From Xanthostigma xanthostigma (taxonomy: Eukaryota > Arthropoda > Insecta > Raphidioptera > Raphidiidae), in contig OY754472.1 of assembly GCA_963575645.1 (NCBI GenBank), positions 25,979,401-26,043,400 on the forward strand: a stretch of DNA of 64,000 bases, written 5' to 3'. The position numbers and the translations under genes were made by a program. Under the pieces are notes generated by a model, which made no database searches, was not told the DNA's origin, and worked only from the letters and a program-made list of their open reading frames with translations. Below are positions 52,330 to 64,000 of the stretch, piece after piece. How positions within the stretch are numbered: position 1 is the first letter of the stretch; each line of letters starts with the position of its first letter.

Positions 52330-54475
52330 CATGTAAAAACTGCTTTTCTGCGTTAAAATAATGGTTAATATGCAGTTTGCATTTTCTTATGAGAGAATAA
52401 TCCAAACCTGAATTATATAGTGTAAATAGACTAACCTTCATTAAATAAAGCAATTTCGCCTATAAGGACTCATTTGCCCCTAATTGTCATAAAGCATGTA
52501 AAAACTGCTTGTATGCGTTAAAATAATGGTTAATATGCAGTTTGCATTTTCTTATGAGAGAATGATCCAAACCTGAATGTTATAGTATAAATAGACTAAC
52601 CATCATGAAATAAAGCAATTTTGCCTATAAGGACTCATTTGCACCTAATTGTCATAAAGCTTGTAAAAACTGTTTGTTAGCGTTAAAATAATAGTTAATA
52701 TGCAGTTTGCATTTTCTTATGAGAGCATGATCGAAACCTGAATGTTATAGTATAAGTAAACTTACCTTTGTAAAATAAAGTAATTTTGCCTATAAGGACT
52801 CATTTGCACCTAATTGTCGTAAAGCATGTAAAAACTGCTTGTCTGCGTTAAAATAATGGTTAATATGCAGTTTGCATTTTCCTATGAGAGAATGATCCAA
52901 ACCTGAATGTTATAGTGTAACTAGACTTACCTTCATGAAATAAAGCAATTTTGCCTATAAGGACTCATTTGCCTTTAATTGTCATAAAGCATGTAAAAAC
53001 TGCTTGTATGCGTTAAAATAATGGTAAATTCGCAGTTTTCATTTTCTTATGAGAGAAGGATATAAACCTAAATGTTATATTGTAAATAGACTAACCCTCA
53101 TGAAATAAAGCAATTTTGCCTATAAGGACTCATTTGCACCTAATTGTCATAAAGCTTGTAAAAACTGCTTGTATGCGTTAAAATAATGGTTAATATGCAG
53201 TTTGCATTTTCTGATGAGAGAATAATCCAAACCTGAATTATATAGTGTAAATAGACTTACCTTCATAAAATAAAGCAATTTTGCCTATAAAGACTCATTT
53301 GCCCCTCATTGTCATAAAGCATGTAAAAACTGCTTGTATGCGTTAAAATAATAGTTAATATGCAGTGTGCATTATCTTATGAGAGAATGATCCAAGCCTG
53401 AATGTTATAGTGTAAATTGACTTACCTTTGTAAAATAAAGCAATTTTGCCTATAAGGACTCATTTGCACGCAATTGTCGTAAAGCATGTAAAAACTGCTT
53501 GTCTGCGTTAAAATAATGGTTAATATGCAGTTTGCATTTTCTTATGAGAGAATGATCCAAACCTGAATGTATATAGTGAAAGTAGACTTACCTTTGTGAA
53601 ATAAAACAATTTTGCCTTTAAGGACTTATTTGCACCTAATTGTCGTAAACCATGTAAAAACCGCTTGTCTGCGTGAAAATGATAGTCAATATTCAGTTTG
53701 CATTTTCTTATGAGAGAATGATCCAAACCTGAATATTATAGTGTAAATAGACTTACCCTCATGAAATAAAGCAATTTTGCCTATAAGGACTCATTTGCAC
53801 CTAATTGTCATAAAGCATGTAAAAACTGCCTGTATGCGTTAAAATAATAGTTAATATGCAGTTTGCATTTTCTTGTGAGAGAATGATCCAAACCTGAATG
53901 TTATAGTGTAAGTAAACTTACCTTTGTAAAATAAAGCAATTTTGCCTATAAGGACTCATTTGCACCTAATTGTCGTAAAGCATGTAAAAACTGCTTGTCT
54001 GCGTTAAAATAATGGTTAATATGCAGTTTGCATTTTCTTATGAGAGAATAATCCAAACCTGAATGTTATAGTGTAAATAGACTAACCTTCATGAAATAAA
54101 GCAATTTTGCCTATAAGGACTCATTTGCCCCTACTTGTCATAAAGCATGTAAAAACTGCTTGTATGCGTTAAAATAATGGTTAATATGCAGTTTGCATTT
54201 TTTTATGAGAAAATGATCTAAACCTGAATGTTATAGTGTAAATAGACTTACCCTCATGAAATAAAGCAATTTTGCCTATAAGGACTCATTTGCCCCTAAT
54301 TGTCATAAAGCATGTAAAAACTGCTTGTATGCGTTTAAATAATGGTTAATATGCAGTTTGCATTTTCTTATGAGAGAATGATCCAAACCTGAATGATATA
54401 GTGTAAATAGACTTACCTTCATGAAATAAAGCAATTTTGCCTATAAGGACTCATTTGCCCCTAATTGTCATAAAG
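52330..54475 (+). repeat. 13-monomer tandem duplication, copy 1 (2,146 bp)
   Basis: Followed directly by a second copy at +2,146 bp, which is 13 monomers plus a shared 1-bp gain (GAATGTATATAGTG at about 53,566). Shared rare variants are CAATTTCGCC (52,451), AAAGTAATTTTGCC (52,777), GCAGTGTGCATTATC (about 53,365), CCAAGCCTG (53,392) and CCCCTACTTG (54,128). A private change is TTTGTTAGCG at about 52,673, where the other copy reads TTTGTATGCG. Confidence 0.88.
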
Positions 54476-56625
54476 CATGTAAAAACTGCTTTTCTGCGTT
54501 AAAATAATGGTTAATATGCAGTTTGCATTTTCTTATGAGAGAATAATCCAAACCTGAATTATATAGTGTAAATAGACTAACCTTCATTAAATAAAGCAAT
54601 TTCGCCTATAAGGACTCATTTGCCCCTAATTGTCATAAAGCATGTAAAAACTGCTTGTATGCGTTAAAATAATGGTTAATATGCAGTTTGCATTTTCTTA
54701 TGAGAGAATGATCCAAACCTGAATGTTATAGTATAAATAGACTAACCATCATGAAATAAAGCAATTTTGCCTATAAGGACTCATTTGCACCTAATTGTCA
54801 TAAAGCTTGTAAAAACTGTTTGTATGCGTTAAAATAATAGTTAATATGCAGTTTGCATTTTCTTATGAGAGCATGATCGAAACCTGAATGTTATAGTATA
54901 AGTAAACTTACCTTTGTAAAATAAAGTAATTTTGCCTATAAGGACTCATTTGCACCTAATTGTCGTAAAGCATGTAAAAACTGCTTGTCTGCGTTAAAAT
55001 AATGGTTAATATGCAGTTTGCATTTTCCTATGAGAGAATGATCCAAACCTGAATGTTATAGTGTAACTAGACTTACCTTCATGAAATAAAGCAATTTTGC
55101 CTATAAGGACTCATTTGCCTTTAATTGTCATAAAGCATGTAAAAACTGCTTGTATGCGTTAAAATAATGGTAAATTCGCAGTTTTCATTTTCTTATGAGA
55201 GAAGGATATAAACCTAAATGTTATATTGTAAATAGACTAACCCTCATGAAATAAAGCAATTTTGCCTATAAGGACTCATTTGCACCTAATTGTCATAAAG
55301 CTTGTAAAAACTGCTTGTATGCGTTAAAATAATGGTTAATATGCAGTTTGCATTTTCTGATGAGAGAATAATCCAAACCTGAATTATATAGTGTAAATAG
55401 ACTTACCTTCATAAAATAAAGCAATTTTGCCTATAAAGACTCATTTGCCCCTCATTGTCATAAAGCATGTAAAAACTGCTTGTATGCGTTAAAATAATAG
55501 TTAATATGCAGTGTGCATTATCTTATGAGAGAATGATCCAAGCCTGAATGTTATAGTGTAAATTGACTTACCTTTGTAAAATAAAGCAATTTTGCCTATA
55601 AGGACTCATTTGCACGCAATTGTCGTAAAGCATGTAAAAACTGCTTGTCTGCGTTAAAATAATGGTTAATATGCAGTTTGCATTTTCTTATGAGAGAATG
55701 ATCCAAACCTGAATGTATATAGTGAAAGTAGACTTACCTTTGTGAAATAAAACAATTTTGCCTTTAAGGACTTATTTGCACCTAATTGTCGTAAACCATG
55801 TAAAAACCGCTTGTCTGCGTGAAAATGATAGTCAATATTCAGTTTGCATTTTCTTATGAGAGAATGATCCAAACCTGAATATTATAGTGTAAATAGACTT
55901 ACCCTCATGAAATAAAGCAATTTTGCCTATAAGGACTCATTTGCACCTAATTGTCATAAAGCATGTAAAAACTGCCTGTATGCGTTAAAATAATAGTTAA
56001 TATGCAGTTTGCATTTTCTTGTGAGAGAATGATCCAAACCTGAATGTTATAGTGTAAGTAAACTTACCTTTGTAAAATAAAGCAATTTTGCCTATAAGGA
56101 CTCATTTGCACCTAATTGTCGTAAAGCATGTAAAAACTGCTTGTCTGCGTTAAAATAATGGTTAATATGCAGTTTGCATTTTCTTATGAGAGAATAATCC
56201 AAACCTGAATGTTATAGTGTAAATAGACTAACCTTCATGAAATAAAGCAATTTTGCCTATAAGGACTCATTTGCCCCTACTTGTCATAAAGCATGTAAAA
56301 ACTGCTTGTATGCGTTAAAATAATGGTTAATATGCAGTTTGCATTTTTTTATGAGAAAATGATCTAAACCTGAATGTTATAGTGTAAATAGACTTACCCT
56401 CATGAAATAAAGCAATTTTGCCTATAAGGACTCATTTGCCCCTAATTGTCATAAAGCATGTAAAAACTGCTTGTATGCGTTTAAATAATGGTTAATATGC
56501 AGTTTGCATTTTCTTATGAGAGAATGATCCAAACCTGAATGATATAGTGTAAATAGACTTACCTTCATGAAATAAAGCAATTTTGCCTATAAGGACTCAT
56601 TTGCCCCTAATTGTCATAAAGCATG
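54476..56625 (+). repeat. 13-monomer tandem duplication, copy 2
   Basis: Near-exact repeat of the preceding 2.1 kb. The junction falls within TAAAGCATGTAAAAACTGC (about 54,470-54,490), the stretch common to all monomers: the left part follows a TTGTATGCG-type monomer while the continuation takes the TTTTCTGCG end. This is what in-register unequal exchange would leave. Confidence 0.87.
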
Positions 56626-57479
56626 TAAAAACTGCTTGTATGCGTTAAAATAATGGTTAATATGCAGTTTGCATTTTCTTATGAGAGAATGATCCAAACC
56701 TGAATGTTATAGTCTAAATAGACTTACCTTTGAAAAATAAAGCAATTTTGCCTATAAGGACTCATTTGCAAGCAATTGTCGTGAAGCTTGTAAAAACTGC
56801 TTGTATGCATTAAAATAATGGTTAATATGCAGTTTGCATTTTCTTATGAGATAATGATCCAAACCTAAAAGATATAGTGTAAATAAACTAACCCTCATGA
56901 AATAAAGCAATTTTGCCTATAAGGACTCATTTGCACCTAATTGTCATAAAGCTTGTAAAAACTGCTTGTCTGCGTTAAAATAATGGTTAAAATGCAGTTT
57001 GCATTTTCTTATGAGAGAATGATCCAAACCTGAATGTTATAGTGTAATTAGACTTACCCTTATGAAATAAAGCAATTTTGCCGATAAGGACTCTTTTGCA
57101 CCTAATTGTCGTAAAGCATGTAAAAACTGCTTGTCTGCTTTAAAATAATGGTTAATATGCAGTTTGCATTTTCTTATGAGAGAATGATCCAAACCTGAAT
57201 GTTATAGTGTAAATAGACTTAACTTCATGAAATAAAGCAATTTTGCCTATAAGGACTCATTTGCCCCTAATTGTCATAAAGCATGTAAAAACTGCTTGTA
57301 TGCGTTAAAATAATGGCTAATATGCAGTTTGCATTTTCTTATGAGATAATGATCCAAACCTAAAAGATATAGTGTAAATAGACTAACCCTCATGAAATAA
57401 AGCAATTTTGCCTATAAGGACTCATTTGCACCTAATTGTCATAAAGCTTGTAAAAACTGCTTGTCTGCGTTAAAATAAT

Positions 57480-58300
57480 GGTTAAAATGCAGTTTGCATT
57501 TTCTTATGAGAGAATGATCCAAACCTAAATGTTATAGTGTAAATAGACTAACCCTCATGAAATAAAGCAATTTTGCCAAAAAGGACTCATTTGCACCTAA
57601 TTGTCATAAAGCTTGTAAAAACTGCTTGTATGCGTTAAAATAATAGTTAATATGCAGTTTGCATTTTCTTATGAGAGAATGATCCAAACCTGAATGTTAT
57701 AGTTTAAGTAAACTTACCTTTGTAAAATAAAGCAATTTTGCCTATAAGGACTCATTTGCCCCTAATTGTCATAAAGCATGTAAAAACTGCTTGTATGCGT
57801 TAAAATAATGGTTAATATGCAGTTTGCATTTTCTTATGAGAGAATGATCCAAACCTGAATGTTATAGTGTAAATAGACTTTCCTTTGTAAAATAAAGCAA
57901 TTTTGCCTATAAGGACTCATTTGCACGCAATTGTCGTGAAGCATGTAAAAACTGCTTGTCTGCGTGAAAATGATAGAAAATATGCAGTTTCCATTTTCTT
58001 ATGAGAGAATGATCCAAACCTGAATGTTATAGTGTAAATAGACTTACCCTTATGAAATAAAGCAATTTTGCCTATAAAGACTTATTTGCACCTAATTGTC
58101 GTAAAGCATGTAAAAACTGCTTGTCTGCGTTTAAATAATTGTTAATATGCAGTTTGCATTTTCTTATTAGAGAATGATCCAAACCTGAATGTTATAGTGT
58201 AAATAGACTTACCTTCATGAAATAAAGCAATTTTGCCTATAAGGACTCATTTGCCCCTAATTGTCATAAAGCATGTAAAAACTGCTTGTATGCGTTAAAA
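57480..58300 (+). repeat. Duplicated block, copy 1 of the +2,640 pair
   Basis: TTTTGCCAAAAAGG (57,571), GACTTTCCTTTG (about 57,877), AATAATTGTTAATATG (about 58,134) and CTTATTAGAGAATG recur at exactly +2,640 (16 monomers). A further CCAAAAAGG monomer at about 58,400 is not in register with this pair. Confidence 0.75.
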
Positions 58301-58869
58301 TAATGGTTAATATGCAGTTTGCATTTTCTTATGAGAGAACGATCCAAACCTGATTGTTATAGTGTAAATATACTTACCCTCATGAAATAATGCAATTTTG
58401 CCAAAAAGGACTCATTTGCACCTAATTGTCATAAAGCTTGTAAAAACTGCTTGTATGCGTTAAAATAATAGTTAATATGCAGTTTGCCTTTTCTTATGAG
58501 AGAATGATCCAAACCTGAATGTTATAGTTTAATTAAACTTACCTTTGTAAAATAAAGCAATTTTGCCTATAAGGACTCATTTGCCCCTAATTGTCATAAA
58601 GCATATAAAAACTGCTTGTATGCGTTAAAATAATGGTTAATATGCAGTTTGCATTTTCTTATGAGAGAATGATCCAAACCTGAATGTTATAGTGTAAATA
58701 GACTTACCCTCATGAAATAAAGCAATTTTGCCTATAAAGACTTATTTGCACCTAATTGTCGTAAAGCATGTAAAAACTGCTTGTCTGCGTTTAAATAATG
58801 GTTAATATGCAGTTTGCATTTTCTTATTAGAGAATGATCCAAACCTGAATGTTATAGTGTAAATAGACT

Positions 58870-59846
58870 TACCTTCATGAAATAAAGCAATTTTGCCTAT
58901 AAGGACTCATTTGCCCCTAATTGTCATAAAGCATGTAAAAACTGCTTGTATGCGTTAAAATAATGGTTAATATGCAGTTTGCATTTTCTTATGAGAGAAT
59001 GATCCAAACCTGATTGTTATAGTATAAATAGACTTACCCTCATGAAATAATGCAATTTTGCCTATAAGGACTTATTTGCACCTAATTGTCGTAAACCATG
59101 TAAAAACTGCTTGTCTGCGTGAAAATGATAGTCAATATTCAGTTTGCATTTTCTTATGAGAGAATGATCCAAACCTGAATGTTATAGTGTAAACAGACTT
59201 ACCCTCATGAAATAAAGCAATTTTGCCTATAAGGACTCATTTGCACCTAATTGTCATAAAGCATGTAAAAACTGCTTGTATGCGTTAAAATAATGGTTAA
59301 TATGCAGTTTGCATTTTCTTATGAGAGAATGATCCAAACCTGAATTATATAGTGTAAATAGACTAACCTTCATGAAATAAAGCAATTTTGACTATAAGGA
59401 CTCCTTTGCCCCTAATTGTCATAAAGCATGTAAACACTGCTTGTAGGCGTTAAAATAATGGTTAATATGCAGTTTGCATTTTCTTATGAGAGAATGATCC
59501 AAACCTGAATGTTATAGTATAAGTAAACTTACCTTTGTGAAATAAAGCAATTTTGCCTATAAGGACTCATTTGCACCTAATTGTCGTAATGCATGTAAAA
59601 ACTGCTTTTCTGCGTTAAAATAATGGTTAATATGCAGTTTGCATTTTCTTATGAGAGAATAATCCAAACCTGAATTATATAGTGTAAATAGACTAACCTT
59701 CATTAAATAAAGCAATTTTGCCTATAAGGACTCATTTGCCCCTAATTGTCATAAAGCATGTAAAAACTGCTTGTATGCGTTAAAATAATGGTTAATATGC
59801 AGTTTGCATTTTCTTATGAGAGAATGATCCAAACCTGAATGTTATA
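58870..59846 (+). repeat. Duplicated block, copy 1 of the +2,973 pair
   Basis: CCTGATTGTTATAG (59,011 at TGATTG), GTAAACAGACT, TTTTGACTATAAGG and the rare ATGTAAACACTGC (59,428) recur at +2,973, which is 18 monomers plus a 3-bp gain at about 60,914. Ends near 59,846, where the partner switches to TATGAATAGACTAACCATC. Confidence 0.75.
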
Positions 59847-60119
59847 GTGTAAATAGACTTACCCTCATGAAATAAAGCAATTTTGCCGATGAGGACTCAT
59901 TTGCACCTAATTGTCATAAAGCTTGTAAAAACTGCTTGTATGCGTTAAAATAATGGTTAATATGCAGTTTGCATTTTCTTATGAGAGAATGATCCAAACC
60001 TGAATGTTATAGTGTAAATAGACTTACCCTCATGAAATAAAGCAATTTTGCCGATGAGGACTCATTTGCACCTAATTGTCATAAAGCATGTAAAAACTGC
60101 TTGTATGCGTTAAAATGAT

Positions 60120-60940
60120 AGTAAATATGCAGTTTGCATTTTCTTATGAGAGAATGATCCAAACCTAAATGTTATAGTGTAAATAGACTAACCCTCATGA
60201 AATAAAGCAATTTTGCCAAAAAGGACTCATTTGCACCTAATTGTCATAAAGCTTGTAAAAACTGCTTGTATGCGTTAAAATAATAGTTAATATGCAGTTT
60301 GCATTTTCTTATGAGAGAATGATCCAAACCTGAATGTTATAGTTTAAGTAAACTTACCTTTGTAAAATAAAGCAATTTTGCCTCTAAGGACTCATTTGCC
60401 CCTAATTGTCATAAAGCATGTAAAAACTGCTTGTATGCGTTAAAATATTGGTTAATATGCAGTTTGCATTTTCTTATGAGAGAATGATCCAAACCTGAAT
60501 GTTATAGTGTAAATAGACTTTCCTTTGTAAAATAAAGCAATTTTGCCTATAAGGACTCATTTGCACGCAATTGTCGTGAAGCATGTAAAAACTGCTTGCC
60601 TGCGTGAAAATGATAGAAAATATGCAGTTTCCATTTCCTTATGAGAGAATGATCCAAACCTAAATGTTATAGTGTAAATAGACTTACCCTCATGAAATAA
60701 AGCAATTTTGCCTATAAAGACTTATTTGCACCTAATTGTCGTAAAGCATGTAAAAACTGCTTGTCTGCGTTTAAATAATTGTTAATATGCAGTTTGCATT
60801 TTCTTATTAGAGAATGATCCAAACCTGAATGTTATAGTGTAAATAGACTTACCTTCATGTAATAAAGCAATTTTGCCTATAAGGACTCATTTGCCCCTAA
60901 TTGTCATAAAGCATATTATAAAAACTGCTTGTATGCGTTA
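60120..60940 (+). repeat. Duplicated block, copy 2 of the +2,640 pair
   Basis: Matches 57,480-58,300. Private changes are TGCCTCTAAGG (about 60,376), TTAAAATATTGG (about 60,441), TTGCCTGCG (about 60,597), CATTTCCTTATG (about 60,633) and CATGTAATAAAGC (about 60,856). Confidence 0.73.
60912..60921 (+). other. Satellite phase break, +3 bp
   Basis: AAAGCATATTATAAAAACTGC stands where the sister monomers have AAAGCATGTAAAAACTGC. A related CATATAAAAACTGC at about 58,603, 14 monomers to the left, suggests the ancestor had CATATAAAA and three bases were added here. Confidence 0.8.
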
Positions 60941-61842
60941 AAATAATGGTTAATATGCAGTTTGCATTTTCTTATGAGAGAATGATCCAAACCTGAATGT
61001 TATAGTGTGAATAGACTTACCCTCATGAAATAAAGCAATTTTGCCTATAAAGACTTATTTGCACCTAATTGTCGTAAAGCATGTAAAAACTGCTTGTCTG
61101 CGTTTAAATAATGGTTAATATGCAGTTTGCATTTTCTTATTAGAGAATGATCCAAACCTGAATGTCATAGTGTAAATAGACTTACCTTCATGAAATAAAG
61201 CAATTTTGCCTATAAGGACTCATTTGCCCCTAATTGTCATAAAGCATGTAAAAACTGCTTGTATGCGTTAAAATAATGGTTAATATGCAGTTTGCATTTT
61301 CTTATGAGAGAATGATCCAAACCTAATTGTTATAGTATAAATAGACTTACCCTCATGAAATAATGCAATTTTGCCTATAAGGACTTATTTGCACCTAATT
61401 GTCATAAAGCATGTAAAAACTGCTTGTATGCGTTAAAATGATAGTAAATATGCAGTTTGCATTTTCTTATGAGAGAATGATCCAAACCTAAATGTTATAG
61501 TGTAAATAGACTAACCCTCATGAAATAAAGCAATTTTGCCAAAAAGGACTCATTTGCACCTAATTATCATAAAGCTTGTAAAAACTGCTTGTATGCGTTT
61601 AAATAATTGTTAATATGCAGTTTGCATTTTCTTATTAGAGAATGATCCAAATCTGAATGTTATAGTGTAAATAGACTTACCTTCATGTAATAAAGCAATT
61701 TTGCCTATAAGGACTCATTTGCCCCTAATTGTCATAAAGCATGTAAAAACTGCTTGTATGCGTTAAAATAATGGTTAATATGCAGTTTGCATTTTCTTAT
61801 GAGAGAATGATCCAAACCTGAATGTTATAGTGTAAATAGACT

Positions 61843-62819
61843 AACCTTCATGAAATAAAGCAATTTTGCCTATAAGGACTCATTTGCCCCTAATTGTCAT
61901 AAAGCATGTAAAAACTGCTTGTATGCGTTAAAATAATGGTTAATATGCAGTTTGCATTTTCGTATGAGAGAATGATCCAAACCTGATTGTTATAGTATAA
62001 ATAGACTTACCCTCATGAAATAATGCAATTTTGCCTATAAGGACTTATTTGCACCTAATTGTCGTAAACCATGTAAAAACTGCTTGTCTGCGTGAAAATG
62101 ATAGTCAATATTCAGTTTGCATTTTCTTATGAGAGAATGATCCAAACCTGAATGTTATAGTGTAAACAGACTAACCCTCATGAAATAAAGTAATTTTGCC
62201 TATAAGGACTCATTTGCACCTAATTGTCATAAAGCATGTAAAAACTGCTTGTATGCGTTAAAATAATGGTTAATATGCAGTTTGCATTTTCTTATGAGAG
62301 AATGATCCAAACCTGAATTATATAGTGTAAATAGACTAACCTTCATGAAATAAAGCAATTTTGACTATAAGGACTCATTTGCCCCTAATTGTCATAAAGC
62401 ATGTAAACACTGCTTGTAGGCGTTAAAATAATGGTTAATATGCAGTTTGCATTTTCTTATGAGAGAATGATCCAAACCTGAATGTTATAGTATAAGTAAA
62501 CTTACCTTTGTGAAATAAAGCAATTTTGCCTATAAGGACTCATTTGCACCTAATTGTCGTAAAGCATGTAAAAACTGCTTTTCTGCGTTAAAATAATGGT
62601 TAATATGCAGTTTGCATTTTCTTATGAGAGAATAATCCAAACCTGAATTATATAGTGTAAATAGACTAACCTTCATTAAATAAAGCAATTTTGCCTATAA
62701 GGACTCATTTGCCCCTAATTGTCATAAAGCATGTAAAAACTGCTTGTATGCGTTAAAATAATGGTTAATATGCAGTTTGCATTTTCTTATGAGAGAATGA
62801 TCCAAACCTGAATGTTATA
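61843..62819 (+). repeat. Duplicated block, copy 2 of the +2,973 pair
   Basis: Partner of 58,870-59,846. Carries TTTTCGTATGAGAG (about 61,957). That variant recurs near 63,608 as TTTCGTATGAAAG, 10 monomers away after a 1-bp loss at about 63,144, so this block was copied again to the right. Confidence 0.73.
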
Positions 62820-64000
62820 GTATGAATAGACTAACCATCATGAAATAAAGCAATTTTGCCTATAAGGACTCATTTGCACCTAATTGTCATAAAGCTTGTA
62901 AAAACTGCTTGTCTGCGTTAAAATAATGGTTAAAATGCAGTTTGCATTTTCTTATGAGAGAATGATCCAAACCTGAATGTTATAGTGTAATTAGACTTAC
63001 CCTCATGAAATAAAGCAATTTTGCCGATAAGGACTCTTTTGCACCTAATTGTCGTAAAGCATGTAAAAACTGCTTGTCTGCTTTAAAATAATGGTTAATA
63101 TGCAGTTTGCATTTTCTTATGAGAGAATGATCCAAACCTGAATGTATAATGTAAATAGACTTAACTTCATGAAATAAAGCAATTTTGCCTATAAGGACTC
63201 ATTTGCCCCTAATTGTCGTAAAGCATGTAAAAACTGCTTGTCTGCGTTTAAATAATTGTTAATATGCAGTTTGCATTTTCTTATTAGAGAATGATCCAAA
63301 CCTGAATGTTATAGTGTAAATAGACTTACCTTCATGTAATAAAGCAATTTTGCCTATAAGGACTCATTTGCCCCTAATTGTCATAAAGCATGTAAAAACT
63401 GCTTGTATGCGTTAAAATAATGGTTAATATGCAGTTTGCATTTTCTTATGAGAGAATGATCCAAACCTGAATGTTATAGTGTAAATAGACTTACCTTCAT
63501 GAAATAAAGCAATTTTGCCTATAAGGACTCATTTGCCCCTAATTGTCATAAAGCATGTAAAAACTGCTTGTATGCGTTAAAATAATGGTTAATATGCAGT
63601 TTGCATTTTCGTATGAAAGAATGATCCAAACCTGATTGTTATAGTATAAATAGACTTACCCTCATGAAATAATGCAATTTTGCCTATAAGGACTTATTTG
63701 CACCTAATTGTCGTAAACCATGTAAAAACTGCTTGTCTGCGTGAAAATGATAGTCAATATTCAGTTTGCATTTTCTTATGAGAGAATGATCCAAACCTGA
63801 ATGTTATAGTGTAAACAGACTAACCCTCATAAAATAAAGCAATTTTGACTATAAGGACTCATTTGCACCTAATTGTCATAAAGCATGTAAAAACTGCTTG
63901 TAAGCGTTAAAATAATGGTTAATATGCAGTTTGCATTTTCTTATAAGAGAATGATCCAAACCTGAATTATATAGTGTAAATAGACTAACCTTCATGAAAT

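Larger units (their letters stand above)
41695..64000 (+). repeat. 165-bp satellite array, right part (about 135 monomers)
   Basis: The same satellite in the same orientation resumes directly after the foldback insertion, part-way through the interrupted monomer (GTGTAAGTAAACTTACC), and runs past the window end. Nothing else is present: no gene, tRNA, rRNA or other mobile element. From about 50 kb rightwards, combinations of variants are less regular and local duplications are more frequent than in the first 30 kb. That could mean older, less homogenised sequence nearer an array edge, but no edge is reached in the window. Confidence 0.97.

Noticed and set aside
53520-55872. Two identical 68-codon frames on the minus strand (53,520-53,726 and 55,666-55,872)
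   Set aside because: Both lie wholly in satellite monomers. They exist because a 1-bp gain shifted a stop and are identical because of the 2,146-bp duplication. Not genes.
1-64000. A protein-coding tandem repeat, since 165 is a multiple of three
   Set aside because: Frames do stay in phase between monomers, but each of the six frames meets stop codons within nearly every monomer, so no long repeat protein is possible.

Overview
The window contains no recognisable gene. It is one continuous AT-rich satellite array, interrupted once by a 1.2 kb inverted-repeat (foldback) DNA element at about 40,486-41,687. The monomer is 165 bp, about 31% GC by my count on the consensus. All copies are head to tail in one orientation, about 380 in total, and both window ends lie inside the array. 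Arrays of this size, a near-nucleosome monomer and higher-order structure point to a eukaryotic nuclear chromosome, either centromeric or pericentromeric/heterochromatic. I cannot name the species.

Layout: (1) 1-13,880 and 15,676-29,390 are two copies of a very long higher-order unit. They match at an offset of 15,675 bp (95 monomers) up to about 5,040, and at 15,510 bp (94 monomers) from 5,491 on. A replaced patch near 20,750-21,000 accounts for the lost monomer. (2) 13,881-15,675 is the linking tail, itself a copy of about 8,150-9,735. (3) 29,391-40,485 is a mosaic of shorter blocks copied from the first units, with the first monomer-phase breaks. (4) 40,486-41,687 is the foldback element, with two arms of about 590 bp around a loop of about 26 bp. 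(5) 41,695-50,130 is mostly a re-copy of about 34-42 kb, including an 'empty' version of the insertion locus at about 49,595-49,615. (6) 50,130-64,000 is a more irregular part carrying several fresh in-register tandem duplications, of 13, 16, 18 and 10 monomers.

The satellite evolves by in-register unequal exchange or conversion: nearly every duplication offset I measured is a whole number of monomers once a few 1-3 bp indels are counted. The foldback element is the only non-satellite DNA. Its palindromic arms could give hairpin RNA, and each arm carries four copies of one decamer (TGCCATCCGA or its complement), which may be binding sites for a transposase or another protein. All offsets and identities were read by eye from the sequence; no alignment program was run.
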